From contig JAITWB010000209.1 in assembly GCA_031285525.1 (NCBI GenBank), forward strand, positions 1 to 8,188: 8,188 nt of DNA, given 5' to 3'. Each line of letters opens with the position of its first letter. Position 1 is the stretch's first letter. Below, piece after piece: positions 1 to 6,034 of the stretch. The DNA comes from Spirochaetaceae bacterium. Lineage in GTDB: Bacteria; Spirochaetota; Spirochaetia; Treponematales; Treponemataceae. Under the pieces are notes generated by a model that was not told the DNA's origin, searched no databases, and worked only from the letters and a program-made list of their open reading frames with translations. The position numbers were made by a program, and so were the translations under genes.

Positions 1-68
1 AGCGGGATGGGCTGTATGCGGGGCTGTATAAGTTGCAGTACAGTGAAAAGGGAGAAGGGATCAAATAG
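1..68 (+). CDS. ABC transporter ATP-binding/permease protein, C-terminal end only
   Basis: Reading from base 3, the frame gives RDGLYAGLYKLQYSEKGEGIK and then TAG at 66-68. The segment DGLYAGLYKLQ closely resembles the last helix of fused ABC exporters (MsbA/multidrug type), whose ATPase domain typically ends in a pattern like 'HxELLxxxGLYAxLYxxQ'. No Walker or signature motif is inside the window, so the substrate cannot be inferred. The last eight residues (SEKGEGIK) are encoded by the start of a purine-rich repeat that recurs near 1045-1080, so the tail may have been shaped by that repeat. The gene converges on the minus-strand gene that ends at 146. The call rests on about 13 residues and is moderately secure. 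The reading frame is more certain than the family. Confidence 0.6.
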   Translation, partial: RDGLYAGLYKLQYSEKGEGIK

Positions 69-88
69 CAAGGAGAAAAGAGCAGGGA
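44..88 (+). repeat. Purine-rich dispersed repeat, copy A
   Basis: This stretch is almost entirely purine. Bases 70-88 (AAGGAGAAAAGAGCAGGGA) match the reverse complement of 1045-1063 at 17 of 19 positions. The similarity extends upstream to about base 46, with small gaps, against the reverse complement of about 1064-1080. The two copies therefore face each other across the gene at 146-880. The copy overlaps the last codons of the ABC transporter frame. Low complexity limits the weight of the match, but the shared internal order (AGAAGG, TAG, AAGGAGAAAAG, GCAG) argues against chance purine richness alone. Confidence 0.5.
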
Positions 89-104
89 GCAAAGGGAGGA
101 TATA

Positions 105-133
105 CGGGCGGGTGAAGAGTGTTCATGCGCCCG
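105..133. terminator. Hairpin between convergent genes, possible bidirectional terminator
   Basis: CGGGCG (105-110) pairs with CGCCCG (128-133). Inside it, TGAA (113-116) pairs with TTCA (122-125) around the loop GAGTG. The hairpin lies 13 bases beyond the stop of the minus-strand gene and 36 bases beyond the ABC transporter stop, where a shared terminator would be expected. There is no clean U tract: on the minus strand it is followed by TATATCCTCCCTTT, which is pyrimidine-rich but not classical. It may instead protect a 3' end or act with Rho. Confidence 0.4.
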
Positions 134-145
134 GGTGAGGGTGGT

Positions 146-880
146 TTACCGTACCGTCAGGGGTTTGTTGAATAGGGCGGTGCGGGGTTCCTTTACCTGC
201 TGTTTAGTGCCTGCGACGAACTGGGTGGTTACTTCAATCTGGTAGGTTCCTGGGGGGAGCAGGGGAGTGAATACGGTCAGTTCTGCGGGGAGGTTGTCTA
301 TGATGTCGGCAGGGTCTCCTTTTATGCGCTCTCCTGTTTCCTGATTGATAAAATAGATGCCGTTTCGTTCATCGCTGCCGATGATTTTGACTTTGCTTCC
401 TTTGAGTATGCTGTTGCGGTTGGGAGTAAGCAGGCCGTTGATGCTGCCTGTTCTGACATCGAATACCTCGGTGATTGAGGTAGAGACGTCCGCCAGTCCC
501 ATAATGACCACCTCTACATTGCCGAGTTCTTTGCGAAGCAATGCGCCTTGTTGAAAGTCGAATACGATGCTGTGCTTTTTCGGGTCAAACTGCTCGTGGG
601 GGCTGGTGAATACCCCTTTGATGAGGGGCTGAATGGTGAAGTAGCCTGTGTTGATTGAAAAGCCATCGCAGAGGTTGTGGGTCATCTCTTTGAAAATGTG
701 CTCCGCCGCATGTTCTATTGTTGCTGCCGAAAGATCCGCCCCGCCTCGCTGCGCCGCCGATTGGGCGATTTCTTTGATGGTCAGGGCTTTCTCCGATATG
801 ACTTTTGCGATGAAGCCCTTGGCGGAATCCGACAGTGTGTTTTCATACAGCTTTGCCCGTATCTTGTGTAAAATAGTCAT
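146..880 (-). CDS. HU-like DNA-binding protein with C-terminal DUF4469 domain
   Basis: The product has 244 residues. The N-terminal half (about 1-130) resembles the HU/IHF-like fold of the 'DNA-binding domain-containing protein' group common in Bacteroidetes and also found in spirochaetes: an alpha-helical start, then ITIKEIAQSAAQ-type and FSINTGYFTIQPLIKG segments typical of that variant. The C-terminal part (about 145-244) has the DUF4469 pattern: LLTPNRNSILKGSKVKIIGSD, then GIYFINQETGERI, NLPAELTVFTPLLPPGTYQI and a final KEPRTALFNKPLTV, an Ig-like beta fold. A nucleoid-associated or other DNA-binding role is inferred by family only; no function is established for this fusion. ATG at 880 is supported by GGAG at 890-887, six bases upstream. 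That Shine-Dalgarno lies inside a hairpin (886-914). The symporter gene upstream has the same orientation, with 205 bases between them, so read-through is possible. Confidence 0.82.
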   Translation of the reverse strand: MTILHKIRAKLYENTLSDSAKGFIAKVISEKALTIKEIAQSAAQRGGADLSAATIEHAAEHIFKEMTHNLCDGFSINTGYFTIQPLIKGVFTSPHEQFDPKKHSIVFDFQQGALLRKELGNVEVVIMGLADVSTSITEVFDVRTGSINGLLTPNRNSILKGSKVKIIGSDERNGIYFINQETGERIKGDPADIIDNLPAELTVFTPLLPPGTYQIEVTTQFVAGTKQQVKEPRTALFNKPLTVR

Positions 881-914
881 TACTCACTCCTTATGACACT
901 ATGTGTTAAGGAGT
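881..914 (-). promoter_or_regulatory. Leader hairpin that sequesters the Shine-Dalgarno of the DUF4469 gene
   Basis: On the minus strand, ACTCCTTA (914-907) is a perfect complement of TAAGGAGT (893-886), which contains the ribosome-binding AAGGAG. Between them ACAC (906-903) and GTGT (899-896) pair around an ATA loop, leaving only a two-base CA bulge. This gives a 12-pair hairpin ending five bases before the ATG at 880. If transcribed, the folded form hides the Shine-Dalgarno, a layout seen in RNA thermometers, translational operators and ligand-gated switches. The dyad could instead be a DNA operator: an AT-rich TAATAA at 921-916 would, as a -10, place the transcription start inside it. The pairing is directly visible. 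The function is inferred. Confidence 0.6.
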
Positions 915-945
915 ATTATTAGGAAAATAGAGAGAATGGTCTATC

Positions 946-962
946 TTCTATAAAGTATAGAA
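946..962 (-). promoter_or_regulatory. Short palindrome containing a -10-like hexamer
   Basis: TTCTATA (946-952) and TATAGAA (956-962) form a perfect seven-base inverted repeat around AAG. On the minus strand it contains TATACT (959-954), a good -10 match, which would start a transcript near 947 carrying the hairpin at 881-914 in its leader. The expected -35 position (982-977) reads CTTCTC and does not support a classic promoter. An activator- or repressor-bound site is the alternative. Confidence 0.25.
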
Positions 963-983
963 AACCAGGGAGAAGAGAGAAGG

Positions 984-1074
984 GAGAAGGTAAAAAAGAG
1001 AAGAGGAGGAACGGGAGGCGAAAGCCTTTCTTCGTTCCCTGATATCTCTGCCCTTTTCTCCTTTCTACCTTCTC
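984..1074 (-). repeat. Long imperfect hairpin (purine/pyrimidine repeat, copy B) downstream of the symporter
   Basis: Arms 984-1006 and 1052-1074 match over 23 bases with three differences. In minus-strand RNA two of the differences become G-U pairs and only one (A-C) is a mismatch, so the symporter's 3' transcript folds better than the opposite strand would. Inside, GGAACG (1008-1013) pairs with CGTTCC (1033-1038), and AGGC/GCCT closes a four-base apical loop (GAAA on the plus strand). The structure begins 12 bases after the symporter stop. It may act as a terminator or 3' stabiliser, though the sequence after it is pyrimidine-rich rather than a clean U run. Its right arm is the inverted relative of the repeat at 44-88. 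Confidence 0.5.
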
Positions 1075-1085
1075 TTTTCTCTTTG

Positions 1086-2552
1086 TTATTTCTTCCCTTG
1101 AAATGCTTGCTCTATAATCCCCGCATCCGGCTGTTTGGTCACCAGGCTTACCACGGGAACCACCAGAAAGGGGATGATCATTGCCAGAGAGGAGGCGAGG
1201 GGGGAGTTGTCCGGGCCCAGTACGAAGATAAGAATCACTGCAGAGGCGGCTCCGGCGTACATTCCTGCGTAGGCTGCCGCTTTGGTGACCCGTTTCCAGA
1301 AAATGCCGTACATATAGGGAGCCATGAAGGCTCCGGAGAGTACGCCCCAGGAGAGGGACATGAGGGTCACGATAAAGCCGATCTGCATCCGGGAGATAAT
1401 GTAGGAGCAAAGGATAAACACGCCGCTGAGGATTCGCATCATCGTTACAGACTGCTTCTCAGAAACGTCAGGATTCAGATAACCCTTGTATAAATCGATG
1501 GTAATCGCAGAGGATGAAACCAGAATCATGGAGGCGAGGGTGGACATCGAAGCGGAGAGGATGAGCAGCATGATCACCGCCAGCAGTACCTCGGGGAGGT
1601 AGGTGGTGAGCAAGGTGGGAACGATAAAGTCGAAGTTGATCCCCCCTGCTGCCATCTGCGGCGCAGTCTCAGGGGTAAAGAACACGTGACCCAGCGCTCC
1701 GGTGTAGTAGGCTGCAACGCCGATGAGGAGGGCGAAGATGGTGGTAATCAAAGCCGCCTTGGGGATGACCTGCTCGTTCTTTATGGCATAAAACTTCTGC
1801 ACCATCTGGGGCATCCCCCAGGTTCCAAAGCTGGTCATGAACACCAATGACGCCACGGTCAAAAAGGAGGGGCGCTGTCCCGCCGGCACATGGGCTGCAT
1901 ATCCTGCGATAATCCCCTGCACCGATTCGGTGAGTCCGCCGCTCTTCGTAATCAAAACGACCACCATGGCAACGGCTCCGCCGAGCATGATAAAGCCCTG
2001 AATAAAATCCGTCACTGTAACTGCGAAGTATCCGCCGAGAACGAGGTATATCCCGGTAATACCCACCAGGATTATGAGCGCAAAATCATAGGAGATATGG
2101 AAGGTCGATTCAAAGAGGTGACCCAGTCCCTTAAAGACCGAAGCGGAGTAGGGGAGGAGGAACACGAATATGAGCACCGCTGCAACCATCTTCATATGGG
2201 CGGAACCGTACCGGGCTTCGAGGAATTCCGGCATGGTCATGACTTTGAGGTTTTGGGTCATCCGCCGTGTTCTGCGGGCAAGAACTATCCAGGCGAGCAT
2301 GGCGCCGAGTATGGCGTTTCCTATGCCGATCCAGAGGGCGTTTAGTCCAAAGAGCCAGCCCTGTTTCCCTGCAAACCCGATAAACACTACCGCCGAGAAA
2401 TAGGTGGTTCCATAGGCAAAGGCGGACATCCAGGGACCGCTGCTGCGTCCTCCCAGAAAAAAGTCGTTAAGGGTGGCGGTTTTTCTCATCCCCCAGACTC
2501 CGACGGAAACCATCATGACCAGAAAAACGAGCAACAATATTAAGCTATACAT
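1086..2552 (-). CDS. Sodium:solute symporter (SSS family, PutP-like)
   Basis: The product has 488 residues and is strongly hydrophobic throughout, consistent with the 13 or so transmembrane helices of the SSS/LeuT-fold family, whose members are typically about 480-550 residues. It should use the Na+ gradient to import a small organic solute. Family signs are FFLGGRSSGPWMSAFAYG near the N-terminus, YLVLGGYFAVTVTDFIQG in the middle, GTWGMPQMVQKFYAIK, and SMSTLASMILVSSSAITIDLYK. Ser337 and Thr338 align with the Na2-site Ser340/Thr341 of E. coli PutP. The substrate is not determined: proline is only the best-known precedent, and pantothenate, sugars or carboxylates remain possible. The start is ATG at 2552, with AGAGGT (2563-2558) five bases upstream. 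It is divergent from clpS and has its own strong promoter. Family call secure, substrate unknown. Confidence 0.88.
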   Translation of the reverse strand: MYSLILLLVFLVMMVSVGVWGMRKTATLNDFFLGGRSSGPWMSAFAYGTTYFSAVVFIGFAGKQGWLFGLNALWIGIGNAILGAMLAWIVLARRTRRMTQNLKVMTMPEFLEARYGSAHMKMVAAVLIFVFLLPYSASVFKGLGHLFESTFHISYDFALIILVGITGIYLVLGGYFAVTVTDFIQGFIMLGGAVAMVVVLITKSGGLTESVQGIIAGYAAHVPAGQRPSFLTVASLVFMTSFGTWGMPQMVQKFYAIKNEQVIPKAALITTIFALLIGVAAYYTGALGHVFFTPETAPQMAAGGINFDFIVPTLLTTYLPEVLLAVIMLLILSASMSTLASMILVSSSAITIDLYKGYLNPDVSEKQSVTMMRILSGVFILCSYIISRMQIGFIVTLMSLSWGVLSGAFMAPYMYGIFWKRVTKAAAYAGMYAGAASAVILIFVLGPDNSPLASSLAMIIPFLVVPVVSLVTKQPDAGIIEQAFQGKK

Positions 2553-2584
2553 AGTGCACCTCTAAGAACTATAACGAATAATCA

Positions 2585-2613
2585 ATTATAGCGATTTTAT
2601 CAGTTTATGCCAA
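2585..2613 (-). promoter_or_regulatory. Sigma70-type promoter of the symporter gene
   Basis: On the minus strand the -35 hexamer TTGGCA (2613-2608) and the perfect -10 TATAAT (2590-2585) are separated by exactly 17 bases. The predicted start near 2578 gives a leader of about 25 bases that includes the AGAGGT ribosome-binding site. This is one of the two best promoter matches in the window. Confidence 0.7.
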
Positions 2614-2651
2614 TAATCTATGCAATAAATGCCTGATATATGGGAGTACCC

Positions 2652-2680
2652 TTGAAATATCCGTATTTTTGCGTTATTTT
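2652..2680 (+). promoter_or_regulatory. Candidate promoter of the clpS-clpA-aat operon
   Basis: TTGAAA (2652-2657) is followed after 17 bases by TATTTT (2675-2680). Transcription would begin near 2687, only about three bases before the clpS ATG at 2690. The -10 is imperfect. If correct, clpS would be translated from a leaderless or nearly leaderless message, which fits the absence of any Shine-Dalgarno. Confidence 0.45.
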
Positions 2681-2689
2681 ATCTATATT

Positions 2690-2989
2690 ATGATATACGA
2701 TTTCGAGGAAAGTCTCGCCGTAGAAGGCGAGTTTCAGGAACCAGAACAATATCGGATAATCCTTTTTAACGATGACTATACTACCAAAGATTTCGTTGTT
2801 GCTGTACTTACGACTATTTTTCATAAAAGCAGCGAAGATGCTGTAATCCTCATGGAAGAGGTTCATAGAAAAGGCCAGGCGGTGGTGGGAGTGTATATAT
2901 ACGATATCGCTGCTACCCGGGTGGAGCAGGTGAGAGCCATTGCCCGTTCAAATGAGTTCCCTCTTAGATGTGAGCTGGAGAAAGTATGA
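2690..2989 (+). CDS. clpS: ClpS, N-degron adaptor for ClpA(P)
   Basis: The product has 99 residues in the usual ClpS size range. ClpS binds proteins with N-terminal Leu, Phe, Tyr or Trp and hands them to the ClpA N-domain. The sequence aligns without gaps to E. coli ClpS over the core: YRIILFNDDYTTKDFVV, then LMEEVHRKGQAVVGVY and [12 protein letters not shown] at the C-terminus. Pocket residues Asn27, Asp28, Asp29, Met55 and His59 correspond to E. coli Asn34, Asp35, Asp36, Met62 and His66. The gatekeeper Met40 is replaced by Lys33 (AAA at 2786-2788). I chose ATG 2690 over an in-frame TTG at 2669, which would add seven hydrophobic residues and lies upstream of the predicted transcript start. 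Neither start has a Shine-Dalgarno. The stop overlaps the clpA start (ATGA). Confidence 0.93.
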   Translation: MIYDFEESLAVEGEFQEPEQYRIILFNDDYTTKDFVVAVLTTIFHKSSEDAVILMEEVHRKGQAVVGVYIYDIAATRVEQVRAIARSNEFPLRCELEKV

Positions 2990-5313
2990 TGAGGATCAGC
3001 GCCCATGTTCAGCAGATACTCGATAAGGCATTTGAGGATGCCAAGAAGCGCAGTCATGAGTTCATTACCCCGGAGCATCTGCTCCTTGCCGCTCTTGAAA
3101 ACGATGTAGTTTCAGGACTGCTTCTTATCTGCGGCGCTGATGCAGGCTTTATCCGGGAGAATCTGAACGAATATGTACAGAAGAATATCCCGGTTTTAAC
3201 CTCCGGGGATCCTATATACACCGTCGGTTTCCAGAACGTTATTCAGCGCGCCATATTTCATTGTCAGTCCGCTGAAAAAAAGACCATGGAGATTACCGAT
3301 GTGGTGGTGAGTCTTCTGGATGAGACGAGGAACCACTGCTCCTTCTATATGCGGAAGGGCGGACTGGAGCGGCTCACCCTGTTGGAGATGATCAGCCATA
3401 TATCGCTTCTCGAAAACGGAGAGACCGACGAATCCGGTGATATAAACATCAATTTTGAGATAGATAGCGTTTCCTTTGAGGATTTGCCTCAAGATATTCC
3501 CATCGACCCGGAGCCGGAGATTCCCGAAGGCAGGCGCAGTAAACGGGCTGCGCTGGATCGGTTTACGGTAAATCTCACCGAGGAAGCTCGGCTGGGCAAT
3601 CTGGAGCCCCTTATCGGGCGGGAAGCGGAGTTGGAGCGGACGATTCAGATACTCTGCCGTAAAACGAAGAACAATCCCATCCATGTGGGGGACGCCGGTG
3701 TGGGTAAGACTGCCATCACCGAAGGGCTTGCGAGCCGCATCGCCGAGGGGCGGGTTCCTGATTTTCTCAAGGATTTTACGGTATACAGCCTCGACATGGG
3801 AGCCCTCGTTGCGGGAACCAAATACCGGGGCGACTTTGAGGAACGGATGAAGCGTATCACCGACGAGCTGGTCAAAAAGACGAAGTCGATTCTGTTTATC
3901 GATGAGATACACACCATCGTTGGAGCCGGAGCCGTGTCCAGCGGTTCACTGGACGCTTCAAATCTACTCAAGCCCGTACTTGCTTCTGGGAAGCTCCGCT
4001 GTATCGGTTCTACCACCTTCGAGGAGTACACCAAATCCTTTGAGAAGGATAGAGCCCTTTCCCGGCGTTTTCAGAAGATAGATATAGTGGAGCCTTCCGC
4101 AGAGGATACCATCACTATGCTCATGGGCATAAGGAACCGCTACGAGGACTTCCATTCAGTTACCTATACCGATGAAGCGGTAAAATCGGCTGTGACCCTG
4201 TCTCAGCAGTATATCACCGACCGCCGTCTGCCGGATAAGGCCATCGATGTCCTCGATGAGGCGGGGGCTTATATGCGGATACACCCGCAGGATATGGATA
4301 CCGGCGAAGCTTCTCCGGTAATCGATACCCCCCTCATAGAGACGGTGATTGCGAAGATCGCCCGTGTTCCGGTTAAAACGGTTTCTACCTCCGAGAAGGA
4401 GAAGCTCAAGAATCTCGAATCGGTTTTGACCGAGAGCATTTTTGGGCAGGCGAGCGCTGTTAAGGCGGTGGCAAAGGCGGTAAAACGCTCCCGCGCCGGG
4501 TTTCGGGCGCAGGGCAAACCGGTGGCAAGCTTTCTCTTTGTGGGTCCCACCGGAGTGGGCAAGACCGAACTCGCCAAGCGTCTCGCCGACACCTTAGGCA
4601 TATCACTGCTCAGGTTCGACATGAGCGAGTACCAGGAAAAGCATACCGTGAGCCGTCTCATCGGTTCCCCTCCGGGCTATGTGGGCTTTGAAGAGGGCGG
4701 GCTGCTTACCGAGAGCGTCCGCAAGGAACCCCATACGGTGGTACTTCTGGACGAGATCGAAAAGGCTCATAGCGATATATATAATATTCTGCTCCAGATT
4801 ATGGATTACGCCACCCTCACTGATAATCAGGGGCGGAAGGCGGATTTTAGGAACGTGATACTCATCATGACCAGCAATGCCGGAGCCAGGGATATCGGGA
4901 AGGCTGTCATCGGCTTTGGAGATCGCCGGGTAACGGATGCGGCGGTAATGGATGCGGTGGAGAAGGAATTCACCCCTGAGTTCAGGAATCGGCTGGACGG
5001 CATTGTCACCTTTGGGCATCTCGGAATGGATATCATGGAGTCAATAGTCCGCAAGGAACTGGCTGTTCTTTCGGGGCAGCTCGCCGAGAAGCAGATACAA
5101 CTGGAGGTTACCCCGGAGTGCGTTGCCATGCTCGCCCGTGTAGGCTACTCCCGGGAGTTCGGCGCCCGCAATATCTCCCGGGTTATCGACGAAAAGATAA
5201 CCGGCAGGCTGGTTGAAGAGGTGCTTTTTGACGAATCCCTTTCTGCCGGAGGAACCGTGTACTGCGATGCAGGAGAGGCGGATTCTGTGAACATTACCTG
5301 TCATGCGGAATGA
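2986..5313 (+). CDS. clpA: ClpA, AAA+ unfoldase subunit of the ClpAP protease
   Basis: The product has 775 residues, close to E. coli ClpA (758). It unfolds substrates by ATP hydrolysis and threads them into ClpP. An N-domain (about 1-140) docks ClpS; an acidic linker follows (about 145-200). The D1 module has Walker A GDAGVGKT (235-242) and Walker B LFIDE (Asp306, Glu307). D2 has Walker A GPTGVGKT (520-527), Walker B VLLDE (Asp589, Glu590), and the FRNRLD segment (666-671). The tripeptide IGF (642-644) is the ClpP-docking loop, so this is a protease partner. There is no ClpB-type coiled-coil middle domain between D1 and D2, which excludes the disaggregase. ATG 2986 overlaps the clpS stop by four bases and has GGAG at 2977-2980; a second ATG follows directly. 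The C-terminus overlaps the start of aat by 11 bases. Confidence 0.95.
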   Translation: MMRISAHVQQILDKAFEDAKKRSHEFITPEHLLLAALENDVVSGLLLICGADAGFIRENLNEYVQKNIPVLTSGDPIYTVGFQNVIQRAIFHCQSAEKKTMEITDVVVSLLDETRNHCSFYMRKGGLERLTLLEMISHISLLENGETDESGDININFEIDSVSFEDLPQDIPIDPEPEIPEGRRSKRAALDRFTVNLTEEARLGNLEPLIGREAELERTIQILCRKTKNNPIHVGDAGVGKTAITEGLASRIAEGRVPDFLKDFTVYSLDMGALVAGTKYRGDFEERMKRITDELVKKTKSILFIDEIHTIVGAGAVSSGSLDASNLLKPVLASGKLRCIGSTTFEEYTKSFEKDRALSRRFQKIDIVEPSAEDTITMLMGIRNRYEDFHSVTYTDEAVKSAVTLSQQYITDRRLPDKAIDVLDEAGAYMRIHPQDMDTGEASPVIDTPLIETVIAKIARVPVKTVSTSEKEKLKNLESVLTESIFGQASAVKAVAKAVKRSRAGFRAQGKPVASFLFVGPTGVGKTELAKRLADTLGISLLRFDMSEYQEKHTVSRLIGSPPGYVGFEEGGLLTESVRKEPHTVVLLDEIEKAHSDIYNILLQIMDYATLTDNQGRKADFRNVILIMTSNAGARDIGKAVIGFGDRRVTDAAVMDAVEKEFTPEFRNRLDGIVTFGHLGMDIMESIVRKELAVLSGQLAEKQIQLEVTPECVAMLARVGYSREFGARNISRVIDEKITGRLVEEVLFDESLSAGGTVYCDAGEADSVNITCHAE

Positions 5314-5983
5314 TCCTGAATCACGGAATGATCCCGGTTTTCCCTGGCTTACTTCGGATCAGCGGTTTCGGTTTCCCGATCCCGAATCGGCAGGTGACGG
5401 AGTCGTAGCTGTGGGCGGGAATCTCTCGCCGGGGATGCTCCTTTCGGCGTATTCTCAGGGGATATTTCCCTGGTTTAGCAAGGACGATCCCTTGCTGTGG
5501 TGGTCGCCGGATCCCCGGTTCGTCATCGAGATAGGTGAGTTTCGTATGCCCTCCCGGCTGGAGCGGTTTATGAAGCAGAGTCCCTTTGTGCACCGAGTGG
5601 ATACCGCCTTTGAGGAGGTTATTCGGCACTGCGCTTCGGCAAAGCGGCCCGGTCAGGACGGAACCTGGATTCAGCAGGACATGGTAGATGCCTATTGCAC
5701 CCTCCACAGGGAGGGATACGCCCATTCGGTGGAGACCTGGCTGGATGATAAGCTGGTGGGCGGCTTTTACGGGGTACGGCTGGGAGATGTGTTTTTTGGG
5801 GAGTCCATGTTTTCACTGGTGAGCGAGGCTTCAAAGACTGCGTTTTGCTTTTTCGTCCGGAAGTTCCGTGACGAAGGGGGGGCGCTTATCGATTCCCAGA
5901 TTTATACCGACCACATTGCCCGTTTTGGGGGAAAAAACATCTCCCGGACGGCGTATCTTCGGATGCTTTCTACCTTTATGTAA
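5303..5983 (+). CDS. aat: Leucyl/phenylalanyl-tRNA--protein transferase
   Basis: The product has 226 residues, near the usual 220-240. In the cytoplasm it transfers Leu or Phe from aminoacyl-tRNA to N-terminal Arg or Lys (and Met in some cases), creating N-degrons read by ClpS. Visible family motifs are GIFPWF (Phe55 to Phe58), WWSPDPR (66-72), the SVETW segment, GGFYGVRLGDVFFGESMFS with Glu167 and Met169, and ALIDSQ with Asp197 and Gln199, matching the conserved E. coli Glu156 and Asp186/Gln188. Cys in E. coli LIDCQ is Ser here. The start ATG at 5303 lies inside clpA (11-base overlap) with no good Shine-Dalgarno, which suggests translational coupling to clpA. The N-terminus carries a small duplication (RNDPE/RNDPG). 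Placement with clpS and clpA puts the modifying enzyme and its reader under common control. Confidence 0.93.
   Translation: MRNDPESRNDPGFPWLTSDQRFRFPDPESAGDGVVAVGGNLSPGMLLSAYSQGIFPWFSKDDPLLWWSPDPRFVIEIGEFRMPSRLERFMKQSPFVHRVDTAFEEVIRHCASAKRPGQDGTWIQQDMVDAYCTLHREGYAHSVETWLDDKLVGGFYGVRLGDVFFGESMFSLVSEASKTAFCFFVRKFRDEGGALIDSQIYTDHIARFGGKNISRTAYLRMLSTFM
5306..5334 (+). repeat. 11-base direct repeat across the clpA-aat overlap
   Basis: CGGAATGATCC occurs at 5306-5316 and again at 5324-5334, a period of 18 bases or six codons. In the aat frame it encodes RNDP twice. The first copy contains the clpA stop codon (TGA 5311-5313). It looks like a small tandem duplication that has since diverged at its edges. 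Confidence 0.6.
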
Positions 5984-5995
5984 AAAGAACTTGTA

Positions 5996-6025
5996 TTGCC
6001 TTTCCGGGATAACACATAGTATAGT
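5996..6025 (+). promoter_or_regulatory. Candidate promoter of uppP
   Basis: TTGCCT (5996-6001) is followed after 18 bases by TATAGT (6020-6025). The predicted start is near 6032, three bases before the uppP ATG. The -35 is a partial match. Read-through from aat, which ends 51 bases before uppP with no hairpin between, is also possible. Confidence 0.4.
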
Positions 6026-6034
6026 TGTTCTATT

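Noticed and set aside
919..1410. Minus-strand frame of 163 codons
   Set aside because: It lies in another frame of the symporter gene and runs into the low-complexity purine/pyrimidine repeat; the protein is biased (Arg, Lys, then Phe, Leu, Ser) with no domain.
2669..2689. TTG start for clpS giving seven extra residues
   Set aside because: It has no Shine-Dalgarno, adds a non-conserved MRYFIYI, and lies upstream of the likely transcript start. ATG 2690 is preferred.
3196..3912. Minus-strand frame of 238 codons
   Set aside because: It is the antisense shadow of clpA, with no motif of its own.
2986..5313. ClpB or ClpC instead of ClpA
   Set aside because: There is no coiled-coil middle domain between D1 and D2, an IGF ClpP loop is present, and the gene follows clpS directly.
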